Shown here: positions 33,506 to 42,741 of the stretch, piece after piece
Position numbering within the stretch: position 1 is the first letter of the stretch
Layout: each line of letters starts with the position of its first letter
From: an uncultured Mycoplasmatota bacterium
GTDB lineage: Bacteria; Bacillota_I; Bacilli_A; RF39; UBA660
Reading direction: 5' to 3'
DNA: 64,000 nucleotides
Assembly: GCA_900548725.1 (NCBI GenBank)
Contig: URLV01000004.1
Span: 1-64,000, forward strand
Notes under the pieces: generated by a model
Told to the model about the DNA's origin: nothing
Database searches by the model: none
Seen by the model: the letters and a program-made list of their open reading frames with translations, nothing else
Made by a program: the position numbers and the translations under genes

Positions 33506-34612
33506 ATGAACGAAAAATTAAAAAAAATTATTTATATAGTATTAGGAGCTTTTATTTTATTATTTTTAATTTTATTCTTAGTATCATCTTGTTCTAATAA
33601 AAAAGATTCTTTAGATATTATAGAATCTAATATTACAACAAATACTAAAAACTATTATAAAAATCATAAAGATGAGTTACCAAAGGAAAATACAGTTTTA
33701 TCTTTATCTTTACAGTCTTTAATTGACAAAGGAATTATAAAGGAATTCAAAAAAAACATATCTTGTACAGGAACAATGTATATAGAAAATAATAATGATT
33801 ATTATATGTATTCTCCATCTATAGAATGTAAATCAGATGAAAAAGAATTCAGTACATCTAATTTGAAAGAAACTTTATTAGAAAAAACTGTAACTAGTGG
33901 GAATGGATTATATAATATTAATGGTTCTTATTATTTTAGAGGAGATAAGGTAGATAATTATATTATATTTGATGGTAAATTATGGAGAATTATTAAAATC
34001 AATTCAGATAATTCAATTAGATTGATTGAAGCTGGAAGAAGAGATTCAATAATTTGGGATGATAGATATAATAGTAACACAAGTTCTTCAAATGGAATTA
34101 ATGACTACATTCATAATGATATTTCTAGTAGAATAAAAGATAGCTTAGATGAAATATATAATGATAAAGAAGGTACTATTATTTCAAATGACGCAAAAGG
34201 TTACATAAAAAATACATCTTTATGTATAGGAAAAAGGAGTTTGGAAGACACTTCTAAAGATGGTAGTTCAGAATGTAGTGTGACTTTAGATAATCAATAT
34301 ATCGGTTTATTACAATTAAATGATTACTTAACAGCAAGTTTAGATAATAACTGTATTAATACAACTTCAACAGCTTGTAGTAACTATAATTATTTAGCAG
34401 ATTTTCCTAATTTATATTGGACATTAACAGCAAGTACAGAAAATACTACTCAAGTATATAAAATTAGTAAAGTAGTTATGGCTTCAAGTGCAAACAGTTC
34501 AGGTATGGCAAGAATGGTAATAAATATTAGTGAAAACTCAAACGTAAAAGGTACAGGTACTGAAGAGGATCCTTATAAAGTGGTAGGAACATCAACTGAA
34601 ATAAAAAAGTAG
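33506..34612 (+). CDS. Membrane-anchored lipoprotein-like surface protein
   Basis: A 368-residue protein with an N-terminal hydrophobic segment ending in a lipobox-like VSSC (Cys near residue 29). Next is a pilin-like module, NTKNYYKNHKDELPKENTVL, followed by SLSLQSLIDKGIIKEF, with the same layout as in the 30387 protein. A second domain has YYFRGDKVDNYIIFDGKLWRIIKINSDNSIRLI (a motif widespread in gut Firmicutes surface proteins). Paired Cys suggest disulfides. SD AGGAG. It is the only plus-strand gene in this stretch. Function unknown. Confidence 0.75.
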   Translation: MNEKLKKIIYIVLGAFILLFLILFLVSSCSNKKDSLDIIESNITTNTKNYYKNHKDELPKENTVLSLSLQSLIDKGIIKEFKKNISCTGTMYIENNNDYYMYSPSIECKSDEKEFSTSNLKETLLEKTVTSGNGLYNINGSYYFRGDKVDNYIIFDGKLWRIIKINSDNSIRLIEAGRRDSIIWDDRYNSNTSSSNGINDYIHNDISSRIKDSLDEIYNDKEGTIISNDAKGYIKNTSLCIGKRSLEDTSKDGSSECSVTLDNQYIGLLQLNDYLTASLDNNCINTTSTACSNYNYLADFPNLYWTLTASTENTTQVYKISKVVMASSANSSGMARMVINISENSNVKGTGTEEDPYKVVGTSTEIKK

Positions 34613-34614
34613 CA

Positions 34615-34647
34615 TAAAAAGATATCAAATTAAAGATATTTTTTTAT
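34615..34647 (+). terminator. Terminator after lipoprotein gene
   Basis: AAAAAGATATC paired with GATATTTTTT (one bulge) and a T-run. Confidence 0.55.
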
Positions 34648-34676
34648 TTGACAACAATAATATATGATGTTAAAAT
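34648..34676 (+). promoter_or_regulatory. SigA promoter for antisense RNA 4
   Basis: TTGACA, 17 bases, TAAAAT, with no ORF downstream; leads to the RNA ending at 34763. Confidence 0.72.
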
Positions 34677-34682
34677 CTTATG

Positions 34683-34763
34683 TAAGTAGAACATTTATTT
34701 ATTAAATGTCCTACCTTGTTGGTTATGACATTTGTACTTTATAGTACTATGTCATTTTTATTT
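34683..34763 (+). ncRNA. Antisense RNA of module 4 (putative antitoxin RNA)
   Basis: About 80 bases with two hairpins: GTAG.ACATTTA/TAAATGT.CTAC (about 34685-34714) and ATGACAT..GTAC/GTAC.ATGTCAT (34725-34755), the second followed by TTTTTATTT. It overlaps the 3' end of the hydrophobic ORF on the opposite strand. Its first hairpin carries AGAACATTTA, identical to the 5' end of the opposite mRNA. Confidence 0.62.
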
Positions 34764-34870
34764 ACCAAACCCCCGATATAGTTAATCTTAAAAAAAGAAT
34801 ATATAATTTTAATAAAAAATATAATAATTATTCTATCCAATATTTCTAAAATAAATGAATAAAACTTCAT
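34739..34870 (-). CDS. Small hydrophobic peptide, module 4 (putative type I toxin)
   Basis: A 43-codon ORF starting MKFYSFILEILD, with a core RIIIIFFIKIIYSFF and a polar tail with Gly-Gly and Asn-Lys-Asn-Asp. SD GAAGGGAG lies eight bases upstream. It is the longest of the four; its core matches module 1 (L-x-x-L/I-x-R-I-I-I-I). The transcript is inferred to start near 34923 (-10 TATAAT at 34930-34935, weak -35). That 5' end, AGAACATTTA (34919-34928), is perfectly complementary to TAAATGTTCT in the 3' region (34688-34697), and CCTTT before the ORF can pair with GAAGG of the SD. Confidence 0.62.
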   Translation of the reverse strand: MKFYSFILEILDRIIIIFFIKIIYSFFKINYIGGLVNKNDIVL

Positions 34871-34998
34871 AATTATTACTCCCTTCATACTTAAATATAA
34901 AAGGCAAGACATAAACAATAAATGTTCTGATTATATATACAATACTAAAACATATAAGTATTTCGTCGAATAAAATCACATATAAAAAAATATGTTAA
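34871..34998. other. Intergenic leader of module 4 and end of Tad operon
   Basis: Holds the leader of toxin mRNA 4 (34871-34928) and its -10. No clear terminator was found after tadC; AT-rich sequence only beyond 34940. Confidence 0.4.
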
Positions 34999-35781
34999 TT
35001 AAAACATATTCATTATTGAAATAATTAACAGTAACATTACTCCAACACCAGTACAAACCAACATTACCATCGTTTTGCTTTCCATCTTCTCTAGTCTATT
35101 CTTATATCTAGTTTCTCTTGCCTTTTGTTGTAAACTAGAAATAGATCTAGAAAATTGAAGTAATTGTTCTTGCTTTCTTTCTTGACTTCCAAGACCCAAT
35201 CTATATAAAAGTCTCATCATTCTCATAGAATCTCTAACAGGATATTCCTTAGCAAAATCCATATAAGGAGTAATACTTGAATCACCCGCATTTATCTTTT
35301 GCAACAATTCTTTTAAACCTTCTTGAAATATTTTAGGAGCATCTTCGATACTCTTACCTATTGCAACAGGAACAGTATAGTGTTGAATTAATATTTCTAA
35401 ACTTTTTAAATAATATGGAAGCATAGAATCTATCTCATGCAAATGAGCTTTATAATAATTCTTAAGTTTTATATAACTTAATTTAAACATTCCAAAACCA
35501 GCAACTATAGAAATAATAACTTTAGTATAATCTAAATTATTAATAAATAAAAATATACAAAGTACCATAACTATAGCACCATCTCTAATTCTTCCAGAAA
35601 ATAATCTATCTGAGTCTATACCATCCCCATATCTAGCTTTAAGTAAAAACTCATAATCACTTTCTTTTAAAGTTTTAAAATATTCTTGATTATCTTTAAC
35701 AAACTTATTCAAATTAACACTACCAGTAACTTGTAACACAATAAATATTAATACAATAATAATAACAGCTTCTATAAACAT
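34999..35781 (-). CDS. tadC: Tad secretion/pilus inner-membrane protein TadC-like (T2SSF domain)
   Basis: A 260-residue protein with an N-terminal hydrophobic segment (1-20), a second membrane region (about 70-100), and a C-terminal helix (about 235-258) after the GspF/T2SSF-type cytoplasmic helices (SLEILIQHYTVPVAIGKSIEDAPKIF). With TadB it forms the platform of Tad-type pilus machines. Its start is three bases from the tadB stop. Conserved core present; no unusual loss. Confidence 0.83.
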   Translation of the reverse strand: MFIEAVIIIVLIFIVLQVTGSVNLNKFVKDNQEYFKTLKESDYEFLLKARYGDGIDSDRLFSGRIRDGAIVMVLCIFLFINNLDYTKVIISIVAGFGMFKLSYIKLKNYYKAHLHEIDSMLPYYLKSLEILIQHYTVPVAIGKSIEDAPKIFQEGLKELLQKINAGDSSITPYMDFAKEYPVRDSMRMMRLLYRLGLGSQERKQEQLLQFSRSISSLQQKARETRYKNRLEKMESKTMVMLVCTGVGVMLLLIISIMNMF

Positions 35782-35783
35782 AT

Positions 35784-36680
35784 CTATTCAACCCCCGTAT
35801 CTTCATTATAAAACTTAATACCCTTAAGTAAGAAGAAAGAGTTAAGTATTATTATCAAATGTAATATAATCTGAACATACCATTCTTTTAACATATTTAA
35901 ATAATTTGAACCACCTAATAAAAATTGTATTAACATAACAAGTAAATATAAAGCTAAACCAAATGTTAAAAATTTAGTATAAAATGTTTTTCTATCCATT
36001 TTATCTCTATAAACACCTTCTACTAAAGCATCTATATCAAGCATCATATTTTCTAAACTTTCACCACTATCTTTAGCACCTTCATTAGTAATTTGTAAAA
36101 ATAGTTGATGCATATTCTTTACCATATAATATGGATATTTTTTATTAAACCAATTAATACTTTCATCTATTGTTCCATTTTTATATGACATATCTATCAT
36201 ATGTTTAACATCGCTTAATACAGGTTCTTCAAGTATTCCACTTTCAACAACCCCTTCAAGTGACTTAACAAAAGATTGTGTTGTATTAAATTCCATTATT
36301 ACATTTGTACAATAAGTTTGAATACATTCAAATAAATATTCACTATAAACTCTTTTATATTTCAAAACAGTTAAATATGGAATAAAAGCAGTAGCAACTA
36401 AGCCATAAATAATAGCCCAAGTCAAACTTCTAAAATATAAGAATGCTACACCACCACCACCTACTAGAAATAATACAAATTCTATAGTATATTGTTTAGC
36501 ATCAAAAGTTTGTCCTAATTCTTTAGCTTTTTCTTTAACATCATCATAATTATATGGAATTATTTTTGACATTAATTTTTTATATCCACTTTTAAAACTT
36601 CCACTTACACTATCATTTTTACCAAATCTAGTAATAAGTACAAATATAGTTATGACTATAATTAAAATACTTTCTAACAT
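35784..36680 (-). CDS. tadB: Tad secretion/pilus inner-membrane protein TadB-like (T2SSF domain)
   Basis: A 298-residue membrane protein with an N-terminal helix (2-17), two helices near 69-106, a T2SSF domain (MEFNTTQSFVKSLEGVVESG then LQITNEGAKDSGESLENMMLDIDALV), and two C-terminal helices. It lies between tadA and tadC in the standard Tad order. Confidence 0.84.
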   Translation of the reverse strand: MLESILIIVITIFVLITRFGKNDSVSGSFKSGYKKLMSKIIPYNYDDVKEKAKELGQTFDAKQYTIEFVLFLVGGGGVAFLYFRSLTWAIIYGLVATAFIPYLTVLKYKRVYSEYLFECIQTYCTNVIMEFNTTQSFVKSLEGVVESGILEEPVLSDVKHMIDMSYKNGTIDESINWFNKKYPYYMVKNMHQLFLQITNEGAKDSGESLENMMLDIDALVEGVYRDKMDRKTFYTKFLTFGLALYLLVMLIQFLLGGSNYLNMLKEWYVQIILHLIIILNSFFLLKGIKFYNEDTGVE

Positions 36681-36697
36681 TAATTATAACCACCCTT

Positions 36698-37780
36698 CTA
36701 ATCTTCTTCTCCCTTATTAACACTACCTAATCTAAATGTATCATCAGGCAAAACAACACCTTGTATACTTAAATAATCAATTAAATATTTAGTAGGATTT
36801 TGTATTTGATATTTACCATTCATAAATTTTTTATAAATTATATTTTTCTTAGCATGATTTTTTTCATTAACATAAAATTCACAAACTTCAAATATTTCTC
36901 TTTGAAATCTATTTAATTCTTTACTAAAATATCCCTTAACATATACACCAATTTGTACATATCTATGAATACTTGATAAGAATTGTTCTATATCTTGACT
37001 ACTTTCCATCAAACTATACATACGCATAGGAATACTACTTGCTTTATCACTATGTATAGTAGATAAAATATTATGTCCAGATGAAATACTATTACGTACA
37101 GCCATAACAGCCTCTGCACTACGTACTTCTGATAATAATATCCATTTAGGATTCTGTCTCATACAACTAACAAGTACATCACTATAACTAGCAATATTAT
37201 TTGTTTTAACAGCAACAATATCTCTATGAGGAAATATTTTGTCTAAATGTAATTCCAATGTATCTTCTATAGTAATAATTTTTTCATTTTCTTTAGTATA
37301 GCTTGCTAAATATTTAACCAATTCAGTTTTACCACTACCAGTTTCTCCACTTACAATAATGTTACAATGACCTTCAACGCATTTAATTAAAAAATCATGT
37401 ATCTCAACTGTAGTATATCTTTCATTAATTAATTTATCTTTATTAAGTCTTATTTTAGCAGGAGTTTTACGTATAACACACGCAATACCATTAGTACTAA
37501 TAGATTCATGTATAAAGTTCATACGTAACTCAGCACTTTCAGCGTCCAAGAATGGAGAAGCCATATTAAATGTCTTCCCCATTACATTAGAACATTGAAA
37601 TGCCAACTTCTCCATCATTGCATTATTAATCTCGGGTCTATCAACTTGATATATTCCCTTAGTCAATGATTTAAGCCATACTTGTCCACCATTACTATAT
37701 GAAATATCTGTAATATCATCAGTCTCTAAAAATTCCTTTAAAGGTCCAAAATCTAATTGAGAAAACACAGCATCATTCAT
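36698..37780 (-). CDS. tadA: Tad/CpaF-type secretion ATPase
   Basis: Hexameric ATPase powering pilus assembly. The 360-residue product has Walker A SGETGSGKTELV (near residue 142), an Asp box (TIEDTLELHL), Walker B ILLSEVRSAEA and the His box GHNILSTIHSDKAS. The N-terminal domain is short: members usually carry about 80-150 more residues, so this is a compact form. It is the third gene of the operon, after the CpaB-like gene. Confidence 0.93.
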   Translation of the reverse strand: MNDAVFSQLDFGPLKEFLETDDITDISYSNGGQVWLKSLTKGIYQVDRPEINNAMMEKLAFQCSNVMGKTFNMASPFLDAESAELRMNFIHESISTNGIACVIRKTPAKIRLNKDKLINERYTTVEIHDFLIKCVEGHCNIIVSGETGSGKTELVKYLASYTKENEKIITIEDTLELHLDKIFPHRDIVAVKTNNIASYSDVLVSCMRQNPKWILLSEVRSAEAVMAVRNSISSGHNILSTIHSDKASSIPMRMYSLMESSQDIEQFLSSIHRYVQIGVYVKGYFSKELNRFQREIFEVCEFYVNEKNHAKKNIIYKKFMNGKYQIQNPTKYLIDYLSIQGVVLPDDTFRLGSVNKGEED

Positions 37781-37790
37781 ATATTATCAC

Positions 37791-38639
37791 CTAGTTTCCA
37801 CTATTATTGTTATTATTTAAATCATTCATAGTTGTAGAAACATCAATTTCATCACTTAATTCAGATACTTTTGCAAGTATAAAATCAACTAATTCTTGTT
37901 TAGAAACTTGAGTACCATTTTCAGTATCTCCTTCATTTCTATATTGAGCATTTCTAGGTACTGGAACTATTTCTATTCCACCAACAAAACTTGCTTCACT
38001 TAATAACATAAATAAGTTATCTTTAACAGCAAACAATAATTCACCACTACTTCTCTGTGTTTGACTATCGGCAAATACATCATTACCACTCGAATCTCTT
38101 ACAGATAATACTTTAATACTTTCAATAAACTTACCAAAAATAACTTTACCATTATCATCAGTAGCTTTTAAATATAAATCTATAAAATTACCAGGCATAA
38201 TTGAATTACCATAAGTACTATGACTATTAACACTTAAGCTAAATATAGTAGCTCCTTCATCAATATCATCAAAAGCAGTATCAGGTATTTTATCTTTTTC
38301 TACTAATTGAGATTTATAAAATAATCCACCTTCAGGTATAACAGTATCATAATTTACATACCATTCTTTTGACATAATATATTGTTTACTAGTAACTAAA
38401 TCTTGTGTTTGTTCAACAAATGCACCACTAACTTTTATAGTACCAACATTTTCAGCCTCAACTTTACTCTTTGGTTCCATACGTTTTAGTGCATAAGGTA
38501 CATTAACTGGTTGAACAGCTTGTTTTACTCTATAATTATAACCTACCAAAAGTACAGCAACGCCAGCCAAAACACATAATACAGTTACAGTATTTTTGTT
38601 TCCTAAAAATCTTTTTAATTTTAACATTATATTTCCCAT
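37791..38639 (-). CDS. CpaB/RcpC-like Flp pilus assembly protein (SAF domain)
   Basis: A 282-residue protein with one N-terminal membrane helix (about 18-32), a SAF-like region containing KVEAENVGTIKVSG near residue 60 and VPEGGLFYKSQLV near residue 103, and an RcpC-type domain (SLSVNSHSTYGNSIMPGNFIDLYL). It ends in an Asn-rich tail. In Tad systems this protein lines the envelope path of the pilus. AGGAGG lies six bases before this ATG. Confidence 0.78.
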   Translation of the reverse strand: MGNIMLKLKRFLGNKNTVTVLCVLAGVAVLLVGYNYRVKQAVQPVNVPYALKRMEPKSKVEAENVGTIKVSGAFVEQTQDLVTSKQYIMSKEWYVNYDTVIPEGGLFYKSQLVEKDKIPDTAFDDIDEGATIFSLSVNSHSTYGNSIMPGNFIDLYLKATDDNGKVIFGKFIESIKVLSVRDSSGNDVFADSQTQRSSGELLFAVKDNLFMLLSEASFVGGIEIVPVPRNAQYRNEGDTENGTQVSKQELVDFILAKVSELSDEIDVSTTMNDLNNNNNSGN

Positions 38640-38692
38640 CTTATTCCTCCTATATTATATACCATAATAATACTATATTTTAATAAACTTTT

Positions 38693-39733
38693 CTAGTCAT
38701 AATCGTAATAAAAATCAATTTTATACTTAATACCTATCATACATGTATTATAGTAAGGAGTTTTTTCACAATTATCCCCACTACAACTATCTAAATATTC
38801 ACTAGGAGTATTTAAATAATTAGACACGCTAGCTTTCTTTCTAAAAGGTTTAACTCCATGATTTTCATTAAAACGTTCAACACCATCGCAACTATAATCT
38901 AATCCATATGCTAAATATTTTTTACCATTATCACCATCTACAACTGATATTCTTACATTTTCTACTTTAGCAAAAAAATCTCCATAATTACTAACACCAT
39001 TTATTTTATTAATAGAACCAGTATTAACAGTATAATCATAAGTATCATTAAAATTAGTAATATAGTTTTCATGATCTTGTTGAGTACTCATAGTGTTTAA
39101 AAATTTAACATCCAATATTTTAATTTTATTTTTATCAAAACTTAAACCTTGCGCCTCTATCTTTTTTCTTATTTTTTTTACAACTTTAGAGTTATCTGAA
39201 AAGTTTAAAGGTACCTTATTAGTTACGGCACAATAACCAATATTGTCTTCTTTTCTATATTGATCCTCAACACTACAATCACCATAAGGTACTGAATAAA
39301 ATATAAAATCGTTATCATCAGCAAAAACATTATTATTAGATTCAAGTATCGCATCATATGAATTTACTACATCTATATTAGTAGCATCACCCGCTATATT
39401 AAAATCTCCAGTATTAGTAGTAACTCTAATACTTACACTAGGTGGATTTTCATAAACTGAATAAAAATCTAACTTATATGTATTAGTCTTAGATACAGTT
39501 TCTGCAAATCTTCTAATAAATACCTCAACAAATTTTTCTGTGTTTATTCTTACTTCACCATATTTTTTATAGTAACTCCAATCTATAGAATCATGCATTG
39601 ATCCATTAGTTACTTCTTTTAATAAATAATAATCTTGTTGATTAGTTGTTACCATATTAGACATTAATATCATAACAGTACTAACCATTATTCCAAGTAA
39701 AATTAAATAATATCCCCACATCGACTCTTTCAT
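38693..39733 (-). CDS. TadE-like anchored protein of the Tad operon (346 aa)
   Basis: A single N-terminal membrane helix (residues 8-27, YYLILLGIMVSTVMILM) and a long extracytoplasmic domain with DYYLLKEVTNGSMHDSID..YYKKYGEVRI and about eight Cys, several at the C-terminal end. The N-terminal layout resembles TadE/TadF pseudopilins, and the position in the operon agrees, but the length is unusual (typically 150-200). It overlaps the 39730 gene by four bases (ATGA). Exact family not recognised. Confidence 0.65.
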   Translation of the reverse strand: MKESMWGYYLILLGIMVSTVMILMSNMVTTNQQDYYLLKEVTNGSMHDSIDWSYYKKYGEVRINTEKFVEVFIRRFAETVSKTNTYKLDFYSVYENPPSVSIRVTTNTGDFNIAGDATNIDVVNSYDAILESNNNVFADDNDFIFYSVPYGDCSVEDQYRKEDNIGYCAVTNKVPLNFSDNSKVVKKIRKKIEAQGLSFDKNKIKILDVKFLNTMSTQQDHENYITNFNDTYDYTVNTGSINKINGVSNYGDFFAKVENVRISVVDGDNGKKYLAYGLDYSCDGVERFNENHGVKPFRKKASVSNYLNTPSEYLDSCSGDNCEKTPYYNTCMIGIKYKIDFYYDYD

Positions 39734-42700
39734 GGCGTTACTCCTTCATTAACTTTTCTATATAAACAATCATAATAATTAGATTCATTTTCTTTAAAAC
39801 TACTACACTCATTTCCAGTATAACTAGTTAATTTATTTAATATGATCCACTGACCATTAATATAATATTTTCTGTTTTGTCTACCAGTTAATTTAGCGTT
39901 TACTCCATTTACATCCAAACCAGTTCCTAAACTTCCATTAGATAATCCATTCAAGAACATACTTTCACATTCCATACCTAAACCATTACAATTAGTTGAC
40001 CAATCAACGTTATCATATTTATTTAATTTATTATATTCTCTAATCTGATCCAAAGTATTAGCATTTAAGGTAAACGAATATTCCAAATTATTTGGATTAT
40101 AAGTATTTTGATTTTTTGATTTATCTTCTATAATTTTCATTAAAGCTTGACCCTTAGTACTTGACCAATTAGCACCTAACAATCCTTTATCAAGTCTGTT
40201 ATTAGGATCAACATCATTAGTTGCTATAGGTCGTACAAAAAATTTAGTCTTATATTTCTTATTATTTTCAGTTTTATCTTTGGTTTCTTTATCCAATACT
40301 ACAGCATCATTAGTAATTTTATATGTACATGTATATGTAGCATTATCTCCGTTTTTTAAAACATTTTTTACATTACCCGATAAATTTGAATTATTTGTAT
40401 CCATAACGAATTTTATGTTTCTTGTTCCACTACTAGCAATCTTAACCGGAAATACATTTCCTAATTTAATACTTTTATTATTGTAAGTCTCTACAATACT
40501 TCCTGTATAAAAATTAGTATAATAATCAAAATTAGTATGAAATTCATAATTAACTTTTTTGGTTCTTGTAGTAATATGATTATCACCAAAAGTATAAGCA
40601 TTAAATTTCTCATTAGTACTACCATAACTTATATTATATTCTTCAGTAACATCTTTTCTATCCAAATTATCATTGCTATAATAAGGATCATCAGTAATTA
40701 GTTTAACTTCATTATCTATGGTAGTATCTAAATCATATTTTATAGAAACATTAGGTTTTACACTATAAAATTTTTCTGTAGAAACTGAACTAGTAGATAA
40801 TGTATTAAAGCAAGTTTTATTCATATTCTGTAGATTCTGTCTTTTACCTTTCTCTACAACATAAGTACCATCTGTATCAGCACTTATTTCACTTAATTTT
40901 TTTGTAGTATCTAATTGTTGATATATTTGATTAAACAAACTACTTTTAGCAGTACTAATATTATCATTTTCACAATATGTAGCACTTACACTTGTACCAT
41001 TGTCATACGTTTTTGAAGAAATATCATAAACTTGAGGAGTAAAACTTACATTATATCTTTTATAATATTCATAGCATTTTTTTGGATGTTCCCTTGTACC
41101 ACAACTCCAACTTCTTTTTACACCACAACTACTATCTTCACTTCCATAATCACTAGGAGAATTTATAACATTTATTCCTTCAGCATTTTGATAGTCAACA
41201 TAGGCCTTTTTTTCATTATCAATTGCAATATTATAAGAAGTTTTCCACAAATCATAATTAAATGTTTGAGTACATTTATAAGTAGACTTTACTTGTGGTG
41301 TATATATCAATTCAAAATAAGTACCAGATTTAACAGTTTCAAATATAGATGGATACGTATATTCAAATGTTTCAGTACATTTCATAGGACAATATTTATT
41401 AATTGTATATGTTTTATTAGATTTAGTTATAGATTGATTATTTTCCAATGAATTAGTACTATAATCATCAGTATTTTTAATTGTACTAGTTAATGTTGAT
41501 TGATAATCATTTGCAACATCACAAGTTTTATATATATTAGTCATATTTTCAACGATATTTGAAAAATCATCACTATAACAAGCATAATAAGTACCTTCAT
41601 AATTTAAATTGTTAATATTTAAACTAGTAGTTCCTCTCATAATATCTTTTGTACTACAATTATTATTTTTACTCCAATAGCTAAACTTCCTACCAGTTCC
41701 TATTTCATATAAACCATTACCATCTAAAGTAGTAGTAACATCTGGTAAAGAAATAGTCTTATTTTCAACTTGATTATTATCAGAATCATATTTAAAACTA
41801 TACCTACAAACACCATTACTAATAGCATGCCCAGGACAATCCATTCCATATCCACTAGTTCCATCAAATGTAATATATTTAGTTTCAATAATAGGCAAAC
41901 TACCACACATAGATGTATAGATATCTTTAAAAGTATTATCGCCATTTTCTATTAAGCTTTTAGCATAAGTACAAGCTTCATTTTTCAAACCATCAGAAAC
42001 TTTACTTAAATAATCATCTAATCCAGTTGCATATCCATCAACATAGAATAAAGTATATCCGCAAGTATTTTTAGAACCGTAAACGCTTGAATTTGGTTTT
42101 AATATTCCCGTATATAAATTACCACCTTTTACTAATTTTAAACTCTCACAATTAACAGGTTCACTATAATAATTCTTTATTTTGCTTTTATCAATATCAC
42201 CAGTTGAAGAAATACAATTATTTTTATACACATTTTCATATAAATTATAATTTTCTTGAAATTTATTTACAATATCTTCTTTCATTTCAGAACAACTTTT
42301 TCCTTCATAAGAAACACTTAGTCTTTCACTATTAATTCCAGAATCATAACAATATGTATTATAATAATTAATCTTTTCTTCATTAAAATAATAATTCTTT
42401 TTAACAAAACTTTTTTGAACATCACAAGCCGTTTTTTTTAAATCATTATCTGCTTTACTCAAATAAAAATTTAATCCTACAGCACAATGATTATATATAT
42501 ATAGTGGATAACCTTCTTCAACTTCATTATAATTAAAAACTTTATTATCATATTCAGCATACCACTTATCACATTCATATTCATCATTTCTTACACCTTG
42601 ACTATAAGAAACTTCGTATTTTTTTCCACTACTACTAACATTACTAACTTTAATATCTTTATTATTAATAAGCACAATACTTCCTAAAATAAGAACTAAA

Positions 42701-42741
42701 AAAACAATAAATACTATAATCTTATTTTTTAACTTAATCAA
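39730..42741 (-). CDS. Large Cys-rich anchored surface protein of the Tad operon (1003 aa)
   Basis: An N-terminal membrane helix (residues about 7-25) anchors a giant extracytoplasmic protein. Residues about 55-150 and 195-285 contain a repeated module: C....GL..YLSK..D.LK..AC (for example NFYLSKADNDLKKTACD and DDYLSKVSDGLKNEACT), each followed by a Tyr/Asn-rich stretch and closing Cys. The middle carries the YITFDGTSGYGMDCPGHAISNGVCRY segment in a lectin/TGF-like context; later regions are Asn/Thr-rich. There are dozens of Cys, so disulfides are likely. It starts with TTG at 42741, with the SD GAGGTGAT inside the previous gene. Family not recognised. Confidence 0.68.
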   Translation of the reverse strand: MIKLKNKIIVFIVFLVLILGSIVLINNKDIKVSNVSSSGKKYEVSYSQGVRNDEYECDKWYAEYDNKVFNYNEVEEGYPLYIYNHCAVGLNFYLSKADNDLKKTACDVQKSFVKKNYYFNEEKINYYNTYCYDSGINSERLSVSYEGKSCSEMKEDIVNKFQENYNLYENVYKNNCISSTGDIDKSKIKNYYSEPVNCESLKLVKGGNLYTGILKPNSSVYGSKNTCGYTLFYVDGYATGLDDYLSKVSDGLKNEACTYAKSLIENGDNTFKDIYTSMCGSLPIIETKYITFDGTSGYGMDCPGHAISNGVCRYSFKYDSDNNQVENKTISLPDVTTTLDGNGLYEIGTGRKFSYWSKNNNCSTKDIMRGTTSLNINNLNYEGTYYACYSDDFSNIVENMTNIYKTCDVANDYQSTLTSTIKNTDDYSTNSLENNQSITKSNKTYTINKYCPMKCTETFEYTYPSIFETVKSGTYFELIYTPQVKSTYKCTQTFNYDLWKTSYNIAIDNEKKAYVDYQNAEGINVINSPSDYGSEDSSCGVKRSWSCGTREHPKKCYEYYKRYNVSFTPQVYDISSKTYDNGTSVSATYCENDNISTAKSSLFNQIYQQLDTTKKLSEISADTDGTYVVEKGKRQNLQNMNKTCFNTLSTSSVSTEKFYSVKPNVSIKYDLDTTIDNEVKLITDDPYYSNDNLDRKDVTEEYNISYGSTNEKFNAYTFGDNHITTRTKKVNYEFHTNFDYYTNFYTGSIVETYNNKSIKLGNVFPVKIASSGTRNIKFVMDTNNSNLSGNVKNVLKNGDNATYTCTYKITNDAVVLDKETKDKTENNKKYKTKFFVRPIATNDVDPNNRLDKGLLGANWSSTKGQALMKIIEDKSKNQNTYNPNNLEYSFTLNANTLDQIREYNKLNKYDNVDWSTNCNGLGMECESMFLNGLSNGSLGTGLDVNGVNAKLTGRQNRKYYINGQWIILNKLTSYTGNECSSFKENESNYYDCLYRKVNEGVTP

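Noticed and set aside
41032..41451. Plus-strand ORF inside the 1003-aa gene
   Set aside because: Antisense shadow with low-complexity Ile/Phe/Thr sequence and no SD; the minus-strand gene is supported by a signal anchor and operon context.
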